Below, one piece after another: positions 9,395 through 19,834 of a stretch of DNA of 64,000 nucleotides (position 1 is its first letter; each line of letters starts with the position of its first letter). The notes beneath the pieces are model-generated. The model saw nothing but the letters and a program-made list of their open reading frames with translations. It ran no database searches and had not been told where the DNA came from. The DNA comes from Acidobacteriota bacterium (GTDB lineage Bacteria; Acidobacteriota; Thermoanaerobaculia; Multivoradales; Multivoraceae): contig QQVD01000068.1 in assembly GCA_003388555.1 (NCBI GenBank), forward strand, positions 1 to 64,000, in the 5' to 3' direction. The position numbers and the translations under genes were made by a program.

Positions 9395-9728
9395 CTCGTG
9401 GTCTTCGGAGAGGTGTCGCAGGTGACCCGGGCGCTGCGGCCTCGCGAGGCTGACGGCGCCTCACCGCACCAGGGCCTCCGGCCGACGTGCAAGGATCGTG
9501 TGTGTCGGTCGGAAGTCGCTGGGCACCAGCGCCAGGGGCGTCAGCCGGCACTCCACCATCGCGCGACCGTCCCGGGACCTCCGCCCTTCCGCCGTCACCT
9601 TCCGCGTACCGCCAGAGGGGAGGAGGCGATCGACGACGCAGTCTAACCAGCGGGTCGCGAAAACGACCCTCGGCCGCACCTACGGTCCCTGCCCGCCCAG
9701 TCACCGCCCGCCCAGTCACTGCCCGCCG
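9395..9728. other. Divergent mutS-tsaB intergenic region, 334 bp
   Basis: Frames through this space are Arg/Pro-rich and not protein-like. Its only structure is a 15-bp direct repeat, GCCCGCCCAGTCAC plus C or T, at 9691-9705 and 9706-9720, with a partial third copy running into the tsaB start codon. No convincing promoter hexamers were seen. Confidence 0.5.
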
Positions 9729-10487
9729 ATGATCCTCGCCATCGACTGTGCCTCCTCGACCGCGAGCGTCGCCCTCGGCGGAGGCGACGAGGATGTCGTG
9801 CGCTGGCACGCCGCGAGCGAGCGAGGCTGGTCCGAGAGTCTGCTCGACCGGGTCGCCGAGCTGCTCGCCGAAGCTGGACGCGCGCCCGGCGACCTGCGGC
9901 AGATCGTCGCGGTGCGTGGACCGGGCAGCTTCACGGGGGTACGGATCGGCCTCTCGATCGCCCTCGGTCTGCACCAGAGCCTCGGCTCGCGGGCGGGCAC
10001 GGTCAGCACCCACGACGCACTCGAGCAGTGGAGCCGCGACCAGGTCGCGGACCTCCCGGACGGCTCACTCACGGCGGTCGACGCGCTGCGCGGAGGGTGG
10101 TTCGTGCGGCGGATCCCGTCCTCGCCCCGCGACCCGGTCGCCGCCTCCGCGGTCGCGGTGGACGAGCGGGGGGCGGACGCGGAGCACCTCTACCGCGGCT
10201 CCGACTCCGACCGCGGCGTCGACGACGGCCAGGGCATCGTGCGCGTGACGCAGGACGATCCGCTGCTGCGCGAAGCGCCGCTGGTCGTCGGCTTCGGCGT
10301 CTCGAGCCTGGCCTTGAAGGCCGAGTTGGTGGAACCGTCGGCGCTGGCTCCGGCGGTCGTCCGGCTCGCCGCCGCAGCCTCGGCTCCAGTCACCGTCGAC
10401 CAGCCGCACACGCTGTCGCGTCCGCTCTACCTGCAGGACCCCGAGCTACGCCGCTCCGGCGCCGCGCCGGCGCCGCGCCGCCGATGA
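9729..10487 (+). CDS. tsaB: tRNA threonylcarbamoyladenosine biosynthesis protein TsaB
   Basis: A 252-aa member of the ASKHA-fold TsaB family. It begins MILAIDCASSTASVALGG and has the diagnostic GPGSFTGVRIGLSIALGL motif near residues 65-82. TsaB pairs with TsaD and TsaE to transfer threonylcarbamoyl to A37 of ANN-decoding tRNAs. The frame is open far upstream, but the ATG at 9729 gives the canonical first strand. It overlaps rimI by 4 bp (ATGA), the common tsaB-rimI arrangement. tsaD and tsaE are not in this window. Confidence 0.92.
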   Translation: MILAIDCASSTASVALGGGDEDVVRWHAASERGWSESLLDRVAELLAEAGRAPGDLRQIVAVRGPGSFTGVRIGLSIALGLHQSLGSRAGTVSTHDALEQWSRDQVADLPDGSLTAVDALRGGWFVRRIPSSPRDPVAASAVAVDERGADAEHLYRGSDSDRGVDDGQGIVRVTQDDPLLREAPLVVGFGVSSLALKAELVEPSALAPAVVRLAAAASAPVTVDQPHTLSRPLYLQDPELRRSGAAPAPRRR

Positions 10488-10975
10488 CCGCACCGCCGTC
10501 GCGCGGCTCGGGCGGCTTCGACGCCAAGCCGGCTGCCGAGAGACTCGATGCGAGCGCCGTGGCGGCGCTGGAGCTGCTCGACCGGCAGTCCTTCCCGCCA
10601 GGCTGGAGCGCCGCGCAGTGGCGCTCAGTGCTCGGCGGCGGACGTCATCTGGTGCTCGGCCTGCGCCGATCGGGACGCACTGCCGTGCCCGGTCTCGCCG
10701 CGTGCGCCGTGCTCCAGGTCGTACCGCCCGAGGCGGAGCTCCTGCGACTCCTGGTGCACCCGTCGCTACGCCGGCGCGGCCTGGCGCGCCTGGTGCTCGA
10801 CGCGGCGTTCTCCATTCTGCGGCGCGACGGCTGCACCTGCTGCCACCTCGAGGTGGCGGCCGGCAACGACGCTGCGCGACAGCTCTACCACGACCTCGGG
10901 TTCCAGCAGCGAGGCGTACGGCACGGCTACTACGGCGACGGATCGGACGCGGTGCTGATGAGCCTGGAGCTCTGA
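10484..10975 (+). CDS. rimI: RimI-like ribosomal-protein/protein N-alpha-acetyltransferase (GNAT)
   Basis: A 163-aa GNAT-fold enzyme. The acetyl-CoA pyrophosphate loop is VHPSLRRRGLARLVLDAAF (R-R-G-L-A variant of Q/RxxGxG/A), and the later ARQLYHDLGFQQRGVRHGYY segment is typical of RimI, which acetylates protein N-termini such as S18. Position immediately after tsaB with a 4-bp overlap supports RimI. The N-terminal 30 residues are poorly conserved and longer than usual. The exact substrate is inferred from the family only. Confidence 0.85.
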   Translation: MTAPPSRGSGGFDAKPAAERLDASAVAALELLDRQSFPPGWSAAQWRSVLGGGRHLVLGLRRSGRTAVPGLAACAVLQVVPPEAELLRLLVHPSLRRRGLARLVLDAAFSILRRDGCTCCHLEVAAGNDAARQLYHDLGFQQRGVRHGYYGDGSDAVLMSLEL

Positions 10976-11031
10976 GCATGGAGCTCTCAGTCGCTGACGC
11001 CGTGCTGCTGCGGAGGCCGCTCCCACCTCGC

Positions 11032-11060
11032 TTGAGACACTCCTCGGCGAGTGCTACATT
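11032..11060 (+). promoter_or_regulatory. Strong sigma70 promoter upstream of the DUF465 gene
   Basis: TTGAGA at 11032-11037 and TACATT at 11055-11060 are separated by exactly 17 bp. TG at 11052-11053 supplies an extended -10. Predicted transcription start is near 11067, about 215 nt before the gene at 11283. It is one of the best promoter matches in the window. Confidence 0.7.
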
Positions 11061-11282
11061 GCGGACGATGTCCCGAGCCTCGGTTCACGGCGAGCAGCCC
11101 ACCGACGCAGCAGCGTCGGCGGGGAACGGCCCACGTGCCGCTGCCGCTCCCCGCCCGAGCTCGAGCACGATCCCGCCCGGCGCCCTCCCCGAGGGCGCTG
11201 CCGGAGATCCATCCGTCACCAGCCGAGTCAGGAACGCGTCCTGGCGGCCCGACCGGCGCTGCGCAGAGAGGAGAAGGGTACG
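11061..11282 (+). other. Structured 5' leader of the DUF465 gene
   Basis: About 215 nt of leader separate the promoter from the gene. Two perfect hairpins are visible: CCGACG/CGTCGG at 11102-11119 with a 6-nt loop, and GCGCCCTC/GAGGGCGC at 11180-11198 with a 3-nt loop. A ribosome-binding sequence GAGAGGAGAAGG ends just before the start codon. An open frame from 11068 to 11286 also runs through the leader and ends by overlapping the DUF465 start; it is low-complexity and may not be translated. Confidence 0.45.
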
Positions 11283-11501
11283 ATGAGCTACGAGTCCATC
11301 AAGGCCGAGCTGCTGAAGAACGATGCCGAGTTCAAGCGCCTCTACCAGGAGCACCAGGACTGCGAGGGGCGACTCGAATCGATCCAGGAGCAGGGCAACC
11401 TCTCGGCCGACGAGGAGACCCAGGCCAAGGCGATCAAGCTGCACAAGCTGGCCCTGAAGGACCGCATGGAGTCGATCATCCGCTCCCACTCCGCCACCTG
11501 A
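11283..11501 (+). CDS. DUF465 (YdcH-like) small protein
   Basis: A 72-aa, highly charged, all-helical protein. It begins MSYESIKAELLKNDAEFKRL and has YQEHQDCEGRLE followed by LHKLALKDRMESIIRSH, the helix-turn-helix hairpin pattern of DUF465/YdcH. Function is unknown for the family. It has its own promoter, a strong Shine-Dalgarno (GAGGAGAAGG) and an intrinsic terminator overlapping its stop codon, so it forms a complete single-gene unit and is probably well expressed. Confidence 0.85.
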   Translation: MSYESIKAELLKNDAEFKRLYQEHQDCEGRLESIQEQGNLSADEETQAKAIKLHKLALKDRMESIIRSHSAT

Positions 11502-11530
11502 GCTCCCCTCCCAACGGGAGCTCTCTTTCG
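11500..11530 (+). terminator. Intrinsic terminator after the DUF465 gene
   Basis: GAGCTCCC at 11500-11507 and GGGAGCTC at 11516-11523 form a perfect 8-bp stem with an 8-nt loop, followed by TCTTTCGTT. The stem begins inside the TGA stop codon of the DUF465 gene. Confidence 0.85.
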
Positions 11531-11628
11531 TTCAGGGGCGGCCTCTTGCCTTCCGGACCGTCGCCCCGCCCGCCGGTCGGGAAGCGGTGGGTCCCGGGAC
11601 GCTGCGCCGAGGTAGTACGATCGCTGCG

Positions 11629-12273
11629 ATGCGCATCGCTCCCCAGGCCTGGCCCTTCGCCGCCCCTCTCCTCATCGCCAGCATCGCCGCAGCGATCTGG
11701 CTCCCGATCTGGCTGGCCGTCGTCGGGCTGCTCGCCACGCTCTGCGTCCTCGCCTTCTTCCGCGACCCCCATCGCACCTTCGAAGGCGCCGCAGAGGCGT
11801 TCGTGTGCCCCGCCGACGGGGTGGTGACGACGGTCGACACGGCGGTCGACGAAGACGTCTCGCCCGAGCCGCGCCGCCGCGTCGTGATCTTCCTGAACGT
11901 ATTCAACGTGCACGTGCAGCGCGCTCCGTGCAGCGGCACGGTCGTGCTCAGCAAGCGGCGCGCCGGGCGCAAACTCGCCGCCTACCGCGAAGACGTCGAC
12001 CGGGTGAACGAATCCCACCTCACCGTGCTCCAACTGGCCGACGGCGACACCGTCGCGATCAGGCAGATCGCCGGTCTCGTGGCGCGCCGCGTGGTGCCCT
12101 ACCTGGGCGCAGGCGACACGGTCGAGCGCGGCGGTCTGCTCGGTCTGATCCAGTTCGGTTCGCGGGTCGACGTGTTGCTGCCCGATCGATACGTGCCGAG
12201 AGTGGCCGTCGGCCAGAAGGTGCGCGCCGTCGCCACCCTGCTCGCGGAGCCGCTCGCCCGAGACGAGTCGTGA
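11629..12273 (+). CDS. psd: Phosphatidylserine decarboxylase proenzyme, short form
   Basis: A 214-aa enzyme of the short, archaeal-type Psd family that decarboxylates phosphatidylserine to phosphatidylethanolamine at the inner membrane. Residues 8-45 form one or two membrane-associated hydrophobic helices. Diagnostic motifs are FFRDPHRT, CPADGVV, FLNVFNVHVQRAP and the FGSRVD self-cleavage site, where the serine becomes the pyruvoyl cofactor. The ATG at 11629 is used. The last bases overlap the GTG of pssA (GTGA), so this is a psd-pssA operon. Confidence 0.93.
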   Translation: MRIAPQAWPFAAPLLIASIAAAIWLPIWLAVVGLLATLCVLAFFRDPHRTFEGAAEAFVCPADGVVTTVDTAVDEDVSPEPRRRVVIFLNVFNVHVQRAPCSGTVVLSKRRAGRKLAAYREDVDRVNESHLTVLQLADGDTVAIRQIAGLVARRVVPYLGAGDTVERGGLLGLIQFGSRVDVLLPDRYVPRVAVGQKVRAVATLLAEPLARDES

Positions 12274-13142
12274 CGAGCGAGACGCCCGACAGCGCCGAGG
12301 TGCAACCTCGGATTCGGCAGGGCTTCCGGCGGCGGGCCTACCTGTTGCCGAGCATCATCACGATCGGCAACCTGCTGCTCGGCTTCTATGCGGTGATCCT
12401 GGGACTGCGGGGCGAGTTGCAGACCGCCGTGCTGCTGGTCTTCGTCGCCGCGTTCGTCGACGGGATGGACGGGCGCCTGGCCCGCAAGCTCCAGACGGAG
12501 AGCGATTTCGGTCGTGAGTACGACTCCCTCGCCGACGTCGTGACCTTCGGCACCACTCCTCCCCTCCTCGCCTACCTGTGGATCCTCGCCGATCTGGGCC
12601 GTGTCGGCTGGGCCGTGCCCTCGTTCTTCCTCGTCTGCGCCGCCACCCGACTCGCCCGCTTCAACGTACAGACGCGCATCGTCGACAAGCGGTACTTCGC
12701 CGGGCTGCCGGTCCCTGCCGCCGCGGGTTGCCTCGGTTCGCTGATCTACTTCGGTGTCGAGATCGGCGCCGCCGAGCGCTTCGGCCCGCTGCCGGTCCAA
12801 TCGATCCTGCTCGCGAGCTCGATCCTCCTCAGCCTGCTGATGGTCTCGGGCTTCCGGTACTACAGCTTCAAGGAGCTCGACCCCCAGCGTCGATGGACCT
12901 TCCGCATCGCCCTGCCGATCGCGGCGGTCGGCCTGCTCGCCCTGCTGCAGCCGGCCGCCTTCTTCCTCGTCGTGAGCACCGGCTACGCGCTCTGGGGCCC
13001 CGGCCTGTGGCTGCGCGGCAAGCTGCGGCGCGGCCGCACCGACTCCGACGACGGTGACGGTGATCCGGGCGCGAGCACCGAGGGCCTCGAGCCGCCGTCG
13101 CTGGCCGGACCGGGCGCGAGACGTGGCGAGGACTCGCCTTGA
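12270..13142 (+). CDS. pssA: CDP-diacylglycerol-serine O-phosphatidyltransferase
   Basis: A 290-aa integral membrane enzyme making phosphatidylserine from CDP-diacylglycerol and serine, the substrate of the upstream decarboxylase. The CDP-alcohol phosphatidyltransferase motif is complete: D64, D67-G68, A71-R72, G81, D85 and D89. About seven or eight hydrophobic helices follow from residue 25 onward. The start is GTG at 12270, overlapping psd by 4 bp. The last 35 residues are a charged Asp/Gly-rich tail. The gene overlaps the following Asd-like gene by 4 bp (TTGA). Confidence 0.94.
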   Translation: MTSETPDSAEVQPRIRQGFRRRAYLLPSIITIGNLLLGFYAVILGLRGELQTAVLLVFVAAFVDGMDGRLARKLQTESDFGREYDSLADVVTFGTTPPLLAYLWILADLGRVGWAVPSFFLVCAATRLARFNVQTRIVDKRYFAGLPVPAAAGCLGSLIYFGVEIGAAERFGPLPVQSILLASSILLSLLMVSGFRYYSFKELDPQRRWTFRIALPIAAVGLLALLQPAAFFLVVSTGYALWGPGLWLRGKLRRGRTDSDDGDGDPGASTEGLEPPSLAGPGARRGEDSP

Positions 13143-14212
13143 GCGACGAAGGCGCAGCAGACGTCGGTTCCGACAGCACGACCGTCGGCATCCTCGCCGC
13201 CTCCTCGATCCTCGGCAAGGAGCTCGGCGAGCGGCTGTTCGCGATCGACCCGAGCCTGGCGATCCGCGGCTTCTCCGGCGACCCGGCGGACGAAGGCGAG
13301 CTGGCCGAGTTCGGCCGCGCCGCCACCCTGATCGAGGTGCTCGATCTCCAACGCCCCGATCCGGAGCTGCTGGCCGGCCTCGATCTCTTCTTCGTTCCCG
13401 TCGCCGTCTCCGCCGCGGTGGTCTCGGCCCTGCGTGAGGCCCTGCCACCCACCGCGGTGCTGGTGCTGGTCGATGCCGTCGGCTGGAGCGCCGAGCTCGC
13501 CGGGCCCGAGCTGGGCGACCTCGACCTGGTGCCGGTGGTGGCCGGGCTCCCCCTCGCCGAGAGCTCGGAATCCGCGCAGGTGCTGGTCTCGCCGCCCGCC
13601 AGCCTCGTCTGCCAGGCTCTGCTCCTGGACGCGCTGCGCGAGCTCGTTCCTCGCCGCGTCGCGACCACCGTGCTGGAGCCGGTCTCGGTGCTGTCGGCCG
13701 AGGCGGTCGAGGAGCTGCTCGGTCAGACGCGAGCGATCCTCGCCTTCTCCGGCGAGATGCCGACCGATCTGCTCGGCGGTCAGCAGGCGTTCAATCTGCT
13801 GCCGGTGGCGGCGACCGAGACCGCGGCAGCGCTCCGCCGGCTCACCGGGGTCGAGCTCGAGACGGCGTCGCAGCAGGTCGTGCGCGCCGGCGTGTTCCAC
13901 GGAGTTGCGCTGAGCACCTGCATCGAGTTCGAGCAGCCCGTCGGTGACGAGGCGCTCGCGGCGGCGATCGAAGTGCGACCCGGGCTGCACCTGCATCCGA
14001 CCGGTGCGACCTCGCGCAAGGGATCCGCCGGCGACCCGGTGGCCGTAGCCGGGGAACACAGCGTGCACGTCAGCCTGGCTCCGCTGCGCGGGCCAGGGGA
14101 TGGGTCGCGCAGCCGGCGCCGCTGGTTCTGGGTCCTGGCCGACAACCTCACCACGGTCGGCGCCTGGAACGCCGTGTCGATCGGTCTGCCACCGACCCAC
14201 GAGGTCAACTGA
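13139..14212 (+). CDS. Aspartate-semialdehyde dehydrogenase-like protein lacking catalytic residues (USG-1-like)
   Basis: A 357-aa protein with the overall plan of Asd: a nucleotide-binding N-terminus ([19 protein letters not shown]) and a dimerisation domain. The catalytic-cysteine motif PNCST is replaced by PPASL, so Ala154 sits where the cysteine belongs. The catalytic His of the FHGHS motif is Val256 (FHGVAL). E. coli USG-1 is a comparable non-enzymatic paralogue. The start is TTG at 13139, overlapping pssA. Being in the psd-pssA operon is unusual and its role is unknown. The residue replacements are visible directly; assignment to the Asd/USG-1 superfamily is by fold pattern and length. 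Confidence 0.7.
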   Translation: MSDEGAADVGSDSTTVGILAASSILGKELGERLFAIDPSLAIRGFSGDPADEGELAEFGRAATLIEVLDLQRPDPELLAGLDLFFVPVAVSAAVVSALREALPPTAVLVLVDAVGWSAELAGPELGDLDLVPVVAGLPLAESSESAQVLVSPPASLVCQALLLDALRELVPRRVATTVLEPVSVLSAEAVEELLGQTRAILAFSGEMPTDLLGGQQAFNLLPVAATETAAALRRLTGVELETASQQVVRAGVFHGVALSTCIEFEQPVGDEALAAAIEVRPGLHLHPTGATSRKGSAGDPVAVAGEHSVHVSLAPLRGPGDGSRSRRRWFWVLADNLTTVGAWNAVSIGLPPTHEVN

Positions 14213-14259
14213 CGGCAAGCCGAGACACACCTTCAGTGAAAAGCCCCAGAGGACGCGAG

Positions 14260-15306
14260 ATGAGCTCCACGAGCAGTACGACAGCCGAGAACGGTTCCCC
14301 GCCCGGAGACACGGAGCACCGACGCCTGGCGATCCTGGGCTCCGGTCCCGCCGGCCTGACCGCGGCCCTCTACGCCGCCAGGGCGGACCTCGCCCCGGTC
14401 GTCTTCGAGGGCGCCCAGCCGGGCGGCCAGCTCACCACCACCACCGACGTCGAGAACTACCCGGCCTTCCCGGAGGGGATCCTCGGTCCCGAGCTGATCG
14501 ACCGGATGCGGGCGCAGGCGATCCGCTTCGGAGCCGAGGTCCGATTCGAGACCGTTGACGCGGTGCAGCTCGATCGACGTCCCTTCCGTCTCGTCGTCGG
14601 CGACCGATCGGTCACCTGTGACGCCCTGATCATCTGCACCGGCGCCTCGGCCAAGTACCTGGGCCTCGAGTCCGAGAGCCGGCTGCTCGGATTCGGCGTC
14701 TCCGCCTGCGCGACCTGCGACGGCTTCTTCTTCCGCGACAAGCACGTCATCGTGGTCGGCGGCGGAGACACCGCGATGGAAGAGGCGCTCTTCCTGACCA
14801 AGTTCGCCAGTCGCGTCACTGTGGTGCACCGCCGCGACGCGCTGCGCGCCTCGCAGATCATGCAGGACCGGGCCCTGGCGAATCCCAAGATCGACTTCCT
14901 CTGGAACCACGTCGTCGAGGAGGTGCTGGGCAGCCGCGAGAAGGGCGTGCGCGGCGTGCGCCTGCGCAGCACCATCGACGAACAGACACGTGAGCTGCCG
15001 TGCCAGGGGATGTTCCTCGGCATCGGCCACAAGCCGAACACCGACCTCTTCCGCGGTGCGCTGGCGATGGACCCGGTGGGTTACCTCGAGGTGAAGCTGC
15101 CCGGCACCGCGACCGACGTCGACGGGGTCTTCGCAGCCGGCGACGTGATGGACCCCTCCTACCGTCAGGCGATCACCGCCGCCGGAACCGGATGTCAGGC
15201 GGCGATCGACGCCGAGCGCTGGCTCGCCGAGCACCTCGGCGAAGGAGAGGCGGAGCCGGCCTCGGCCGCCGCCGCGACCACGCGCGAGACAGCGCCGGCA
15301 CCCTGA
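14260..15306 (+). CDS. trxB: Thioredoxin reductase
   Basis: A 348-aa FAD/NADPH enzyme that reduces thioredoxin in the cytoplasm. The FAD motif is [19 protein letters not shown], followed by [14 protein letters not shown]. The redox centre is C150-A-T-C153-D, and the NADPH motif is [15 protein letters not shown] with HRRD for the 2'-phosphate. The C-terminal FAD motif is [23 protein letters not shown] prefer the ATG at 14260 (AGAGGA 6 bp upstream) over the GTG at 14236. The N-terminal 20 residues and C-terminal Ala/Glu-rich tail are extensions beyond the usual 315-320 aa. It follows the Asd-like gene by 47 bp. Confidence 0.96.
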   Translation: MSSTSSTTAENGSPPGDTEHRRLAILGSGPAGLTAALYAARADLAPVVFEGAQPGGQLTTTTDVENYPAFPEGILGPELIDRMRAQAIRFGAEVRFETVDAVQLDRRPFRLVVGDRSVTCDALIICTGASAKYLGLESESRLLGFGVSACATCDGFFFRDKHVIVVGGGDTAMEEALFLTKFASRVTVVHRRDALRASQIMQDRALANPKIDFLWNHVVEEVLGSREKGVRGVRLRSTIDEQTRELPCQGMFLGIGHKPNTDLFRGALAMDPVGYLEVKLPGTATDVDGVFAAGDVMDPSYRQAITAAGTGCQAAIDAERWLAEHLGEGEAEPASAAAATTRETAPAP

Positions 15307-15402
15307 AGCGGAGTTCCAGGCCTCGGGCGCGCCGTCGTCGGGCACCCTGCTGTCCCGCCCACGGCGATCGGCCACCGCGGGCGACACCGGCCGGCGCGCA
15401 GC

Positions 15403-16962
15403 TCAGTCGCTGCTGGGATCGACGCCCTCGACCCGCTTGACCAGGGTGCCGCGCTGCAACGTCTGCCCCGGGTCGAGCCGGTTGATCAGCAGGATCTCGT
15501 CCTGCGGGATCGAGGAACGCAGGGCTTCGACCCGTTCCACCGGCTCGGTGCGGTCGACGGCAGCGACCTGCAGGCGCATCGGCTGCACGTCGAGCCAGCG
15601 CCTCTCGCGCAGCGGACGCAGCGACGACAGCGACGCCCTCAGCGCCGGGCCTCGTGCCGCCACCACGTTGGGCCGCGCGTAACCCAGGAGCTGGAAGAGC
15701 TGGTCGCCCTGCTCGACGTGGGCGACCCATCCCTCGACCACCCGCTGCCCCTGCTGGTCCTCGACCGCGAAACCGCGCGCGATGTCGGGACTGTAGCCCG
15801 AGCTCCAGGCCTGACCGGCGAGCACCCCCTGCTGTTCGAAGAAACTGTTCGCCGCGGTCTGGGGAGAATCCCCGGCGGCCAAGGTGAGCTGAACGACCGC
15901 GTCCTTCTGCGGCGACAGGGCCACCACGGCCTGACGGCCGTTCTGGGTCTGCCAGCCCTCGGGGAACTCGAGCTGGAAGGCCATGTCGGGGTGCAGGAAG
16001 GTCGAGCCGCGGAAGAAGCCGTGGCGGGGGTTGTCGCCGAAGACGATGCCGTCGAGACGGCGCAGGTAGCTGTCGCGACCGACCTCGAGCCGAGGCGGCA
16101 GCTCGCTGCGCGCGACCAGGGCCTGGATCCGTTCGGTGCGGTCCTCCGAGGAGGGGTGGGTGGACGCCCACCCCGGCAATCCGCTGCGGCCGGAGGCGGC
16201 CGAGACGCGACCCAGCGTCTCGAAGACGCCGACCAACTCGCGAGCGTCGAAGCCCTCGCGCAGCGAATAGCGAACACCCAGCGCATCGGCTTGGCGCTCG
16301 TCGTCGCGACCGTACTTGAGGAAGAGCAGCTGCGTCGCCGCGACGGCGAGGCCACCGTACGACTGGGCCTCCTCCGGAGCCAGGATCGCTCCGACTCCGA
16401 GGCCGAGCTGGGCGAGCATCGCCTTGCTCATCTGACTCGCCCCGTGCCGCGCCGTGACGTGGCCGATCTCGTGCCCCAGGACTCCGACGAGCTCGGCCTC
16501 GCTGTTGAGGTGGGCGAGGATGCCGCGGGTGATGTAGATGAAGCCGCCGGGCAGGGCGAAGGCGTTGACCAGGGGATCGTCGAGGACCCGGAAGGTCCAC
16601 GGCAGGTCGGGCCTTTCGGACGCAGCCGCGAGCCTGCTCCCGAGGTCCTGGATGTAGCGCTGCCACTCCTCGTCCGGGTAGAGCCCGTACTGAGCCACGA
16701 TCGCCTCGTCGTTCTGTCGGCCGATGGCGATCTCCTGTGCCTCACTGACCAGCGAGAGCTCGCGCTCCCCGGTGGCAGGATTGACCGAGCAGCTGGTCAG
16801 GAAGGCGGTCGCACAGACGGTGGCCGAGACCGCGGCCAGACTCCGGCGGGAGAGCCGCGCGGAGCTGCGGGCGGAGCTACAATGCGCACTCTCCGCGCCC
16901 GATCCATCCAGTTCTCCGGACCCGCGGCGAGCGCGAGGCCTGTCCTCCATCAGCTGGCCCAT
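15403..16962 (-). CDS. M48-family metalloprotease lipoprotein
   Basis: A 519-aa predicted lipoprotein protease. The signal segment contains SRRSL and ends in lipobox LTSC, so export may be by Tat. The zinc site HEIGH is near residue 163, with the third ligand Glu in the DERQADALGVRY segment, as in BepA/LoiP-type M48 enzymes that maintain outer-membrane proteins. An additional about 200-residue domain with a PDZ- or LysM-like ending (PQDEILLINRLDPGQTLQRG) follows the protease. The ATG at 16962 has a strong GGAGGAGAAGG ribosome site. It is divergent from the TRAP binding-protein gene and converges with trxB. Confidence 0.9.
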   Translation of the reverse strand: MGQLMEDRPRARRGSGELDGSGAESAHCSSARSSARLSRRSLAAVSATVCATAFLTSCSVNPATGERELSLVSEAQEIAIGRQNDEAIVAQYGLYPDEEWQRYIQDLGSRLAAASERPDLPWTFRVLDDPLVNAFALPGGFIYITRGILAHLNSEAELVGVLGHEIGHVTARHGASQMSKAMLAQLGLGVGAILAPEEAQSYGGLAVAATQLLFLKYGRDDERQADALGVRYSLREGFDARELVGVFETLGRVSAASGRSGLPGWASTHPSSEDRTERIQALVARSELPPRLEVGRDSYLRRLDGIVFGDNPRHGFFRGSTFLHPDMAFQLEFPEGWQTQNGRQAVVALSPQKDAVVQLTLAAGDSPQTAANSFFEQQGVLAGQAWSSGYSPDIARGFAVEDQQGQRVVEGWVAHVEQGDQLFQLLGYARPNVVAARGPALRASLSSLRPLRERRWLDVQPMRLQVAAVDRTEPVERVEALRSSIPQDEILLINRLDPGQTLQRGTLVKRVEGVDPSSD

Positions 16963-17218
16963 ACCTTCTCCTCCTTCGAACCGCTTCCACCTAGAAAGCA
17001 AGGCGCTCTGGCGCTCTCCTGGTCAGCGTGAGTCGCCGACCTCCGAACCTACACCGCGAAGGCGCCACCGGCCGGCAGCGCCGAACGGTGCCACACGATC
17101 CACATCGCACGCGCTCTGCAAGAGCCAGGCCCAATCGAGGAGAGCTTCGGCTCGTCCGCCGGGAGAATGGGCCCGCCCGACGACCGCCCACCGGGACCCT
17201 AGCCAGAGGAACACCAGT

Positions 17219-18433
<1,215 letters not shown>

Positions 18434-18496
18434 TCCTCGACAGCCCGGGGGCGCCGCGGCGCGCACCAGGGCGATGCTCCGCTCAGCCCGCCGCGC

Positions 18497-19834
18497 TCAG
18501 CCTGCCAGTCCGAGCACCAGCTGCGGGAAGATCATCACCAGGGCGAGGCCGACCAGCTGGATGACGATGAACGGGATCACCCCGCGATAGATCCTGGTCG
18601 TCGGGATCTCGCTCGGCGTCACCCCACGCAGGTAGAAGATGGCGAAGCCGAACGGCGGCGTGAGGAACGACGTCTGCAGGTTCATCGCGATCATCACTCC
18701 GAACCACACCAGGTCGATGCCGAGGTGCGACGCCGCCGGCGCCAGCAGCGGCACGATGATGAAGGCGATCTCGAAGAAGTCGATGAAGAAGCCCAGCACG
18801 AAGACGGCCAGGTTGGCGACGATCAGCAGACCGATCACCCCGCCGGGCAGGTTGGTCAACATCTCCTTGATCCACAGGTCGCCGTCGAGGCCGCGGAAGA
18901 CGAGCGCGAAGAGGGTCGATCCGATGAGCAGGAACATCACCATCGCGGTGAGACGCGTCGTCTCCTCGGCGGTCTCGCGCAGGGTGTTCCACGACAGGCG
19001 GCCGTTGAGCGCCGCCAGACCGATCGCTCCGACCGCGCCGACGGCACCCGCCTCCGTCGGGGTCGCGACGCCGGCGAAGATGCTCCCCAGCACGAGCAGA
19101 ATGAGGACCAGCGGCGGCAGCATCACGATGACGGTCTTGCGCCACAGTCCCTCCTCCGCCTGTCGCTCCCCGGCCGGCAGCGCCGGCGCCAGCTCGGGCT
19201 TCACCACGGCGACGCCGACGACGAAGACGGCATACATCGAGGCCAGCATCACTCCCGGGATCAACGATCCCTGGAACAGGCTGCCGACCGACACGCCGAG
19301 CTGATCCGCCAGCACCACCAGGACCACGCTCGGCGGGATGATCTGGCCCAGGGTACCGGCGGCGGTGATGACGCCGGTGGCCAGCTCCGGCGAGTAGCGG
19401 TAGCGCAGCATGATCGGCAGGCTGATCATGCCCATCGCCACCACCGAGGCTCCGACCACACCGGTCGCCGCCGCGAGCAGGGCGCCGACGAACACCACCG
19501 CCAGCGCGAGGCCGCCGCGCAGCCGCCCGAAGTGCAGGCCGATGGTGCGCAGCAGGTCCTCCGCCAGACGCGAGCGCTCGAGCATCGTGCCCATGAAGAC
19601 GAAGAAGGGCACCGCCAGCAGGGTGTAGTTCGACATGATGCCGAAGACCCGCTCGGGGAAGGCGTAGAGCAGGTGCCAGTCGAAGTAGCCGAACTCGACG
19701 CCGAGGAAGGCGAAGAGAAGCGCCGCGCCGCCGAGCGAGAAGGCGACGGGATAGCCGACGAAGATGAACAGGAAGACGACCACGAACATCAGTGGCCCGA
19801 GCAGATCAGCCACGGCTGTGGTCTCCCCCGCCAT
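18497..19834 (-). CDS. dctM: TRAP transporter large permease subunit (DctM)
   Basis: A 445-aa membrane protein with about 12-13 hydrophobic helices, the main translocation subunit of a TRAP system. Recognisable segments are the N-terminal FVGYPVAFSLGG, VPFFVFMGTMLERSRLAEDLL, the ATGVVGASVVAMGMISLPIM region, the IIPPSVVLVVLADQLG motif and the C-terminal LTPPFGFAIFYLRGV. It overlaps dctQ by 29 bp; a GTG at 19813 would shorten the overlap. It works with DctQ and the binding protein encoded convergently at 17.2-18.4 kb. Confidence 0.93.
   Translation of the reverse strand: MAGETTAVADLLGPLMFVVVFLFIFVGYPVAFSLGGAALLFAFLGVEFGYFDWHLLYAFPERVFGIMSNYTLLAVPFFVFMGTMLERSRLAEDLLRTIGLHFGRLRGGLALAVVFVGALLAAATGVVGASVVAMGMISLPIMLRYRYSPELATGVITAAGTLGQIIPPSVVLVVLADQLGVSVGSLFQGSLIPGVMLASMYAVFVVGVAVVKPELAPALPAGERQAEEGLWRKTVIVMLPPLVLILLVLGSIFAGVATPTEAGAVGAVGAIGLAALNGRLSWNTLRETAEETTRLTAMVMFLLIGSTLFALVFRGLDGDLWIKEMLTNLPGGVIGLLIVANLAVFVLGFFIDFFEIAFIIVPLLAPAASHLGIDLVWFGVMIAMNLQTSFLTPPFGFAIFYLRGVTPSEIPTTRIYRGVIPFIVIQLVGLALVMIFPQLVLGLAG

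Noticed and set aside
11068-11286. 72-codon ORF in the DUF465 leader with ATGA overlap to the gene
   Set aside because: Low-complexity Ala/Pro/Arg-rich content and lack of a ribosome site; kept only as a possibility in the leader finding.
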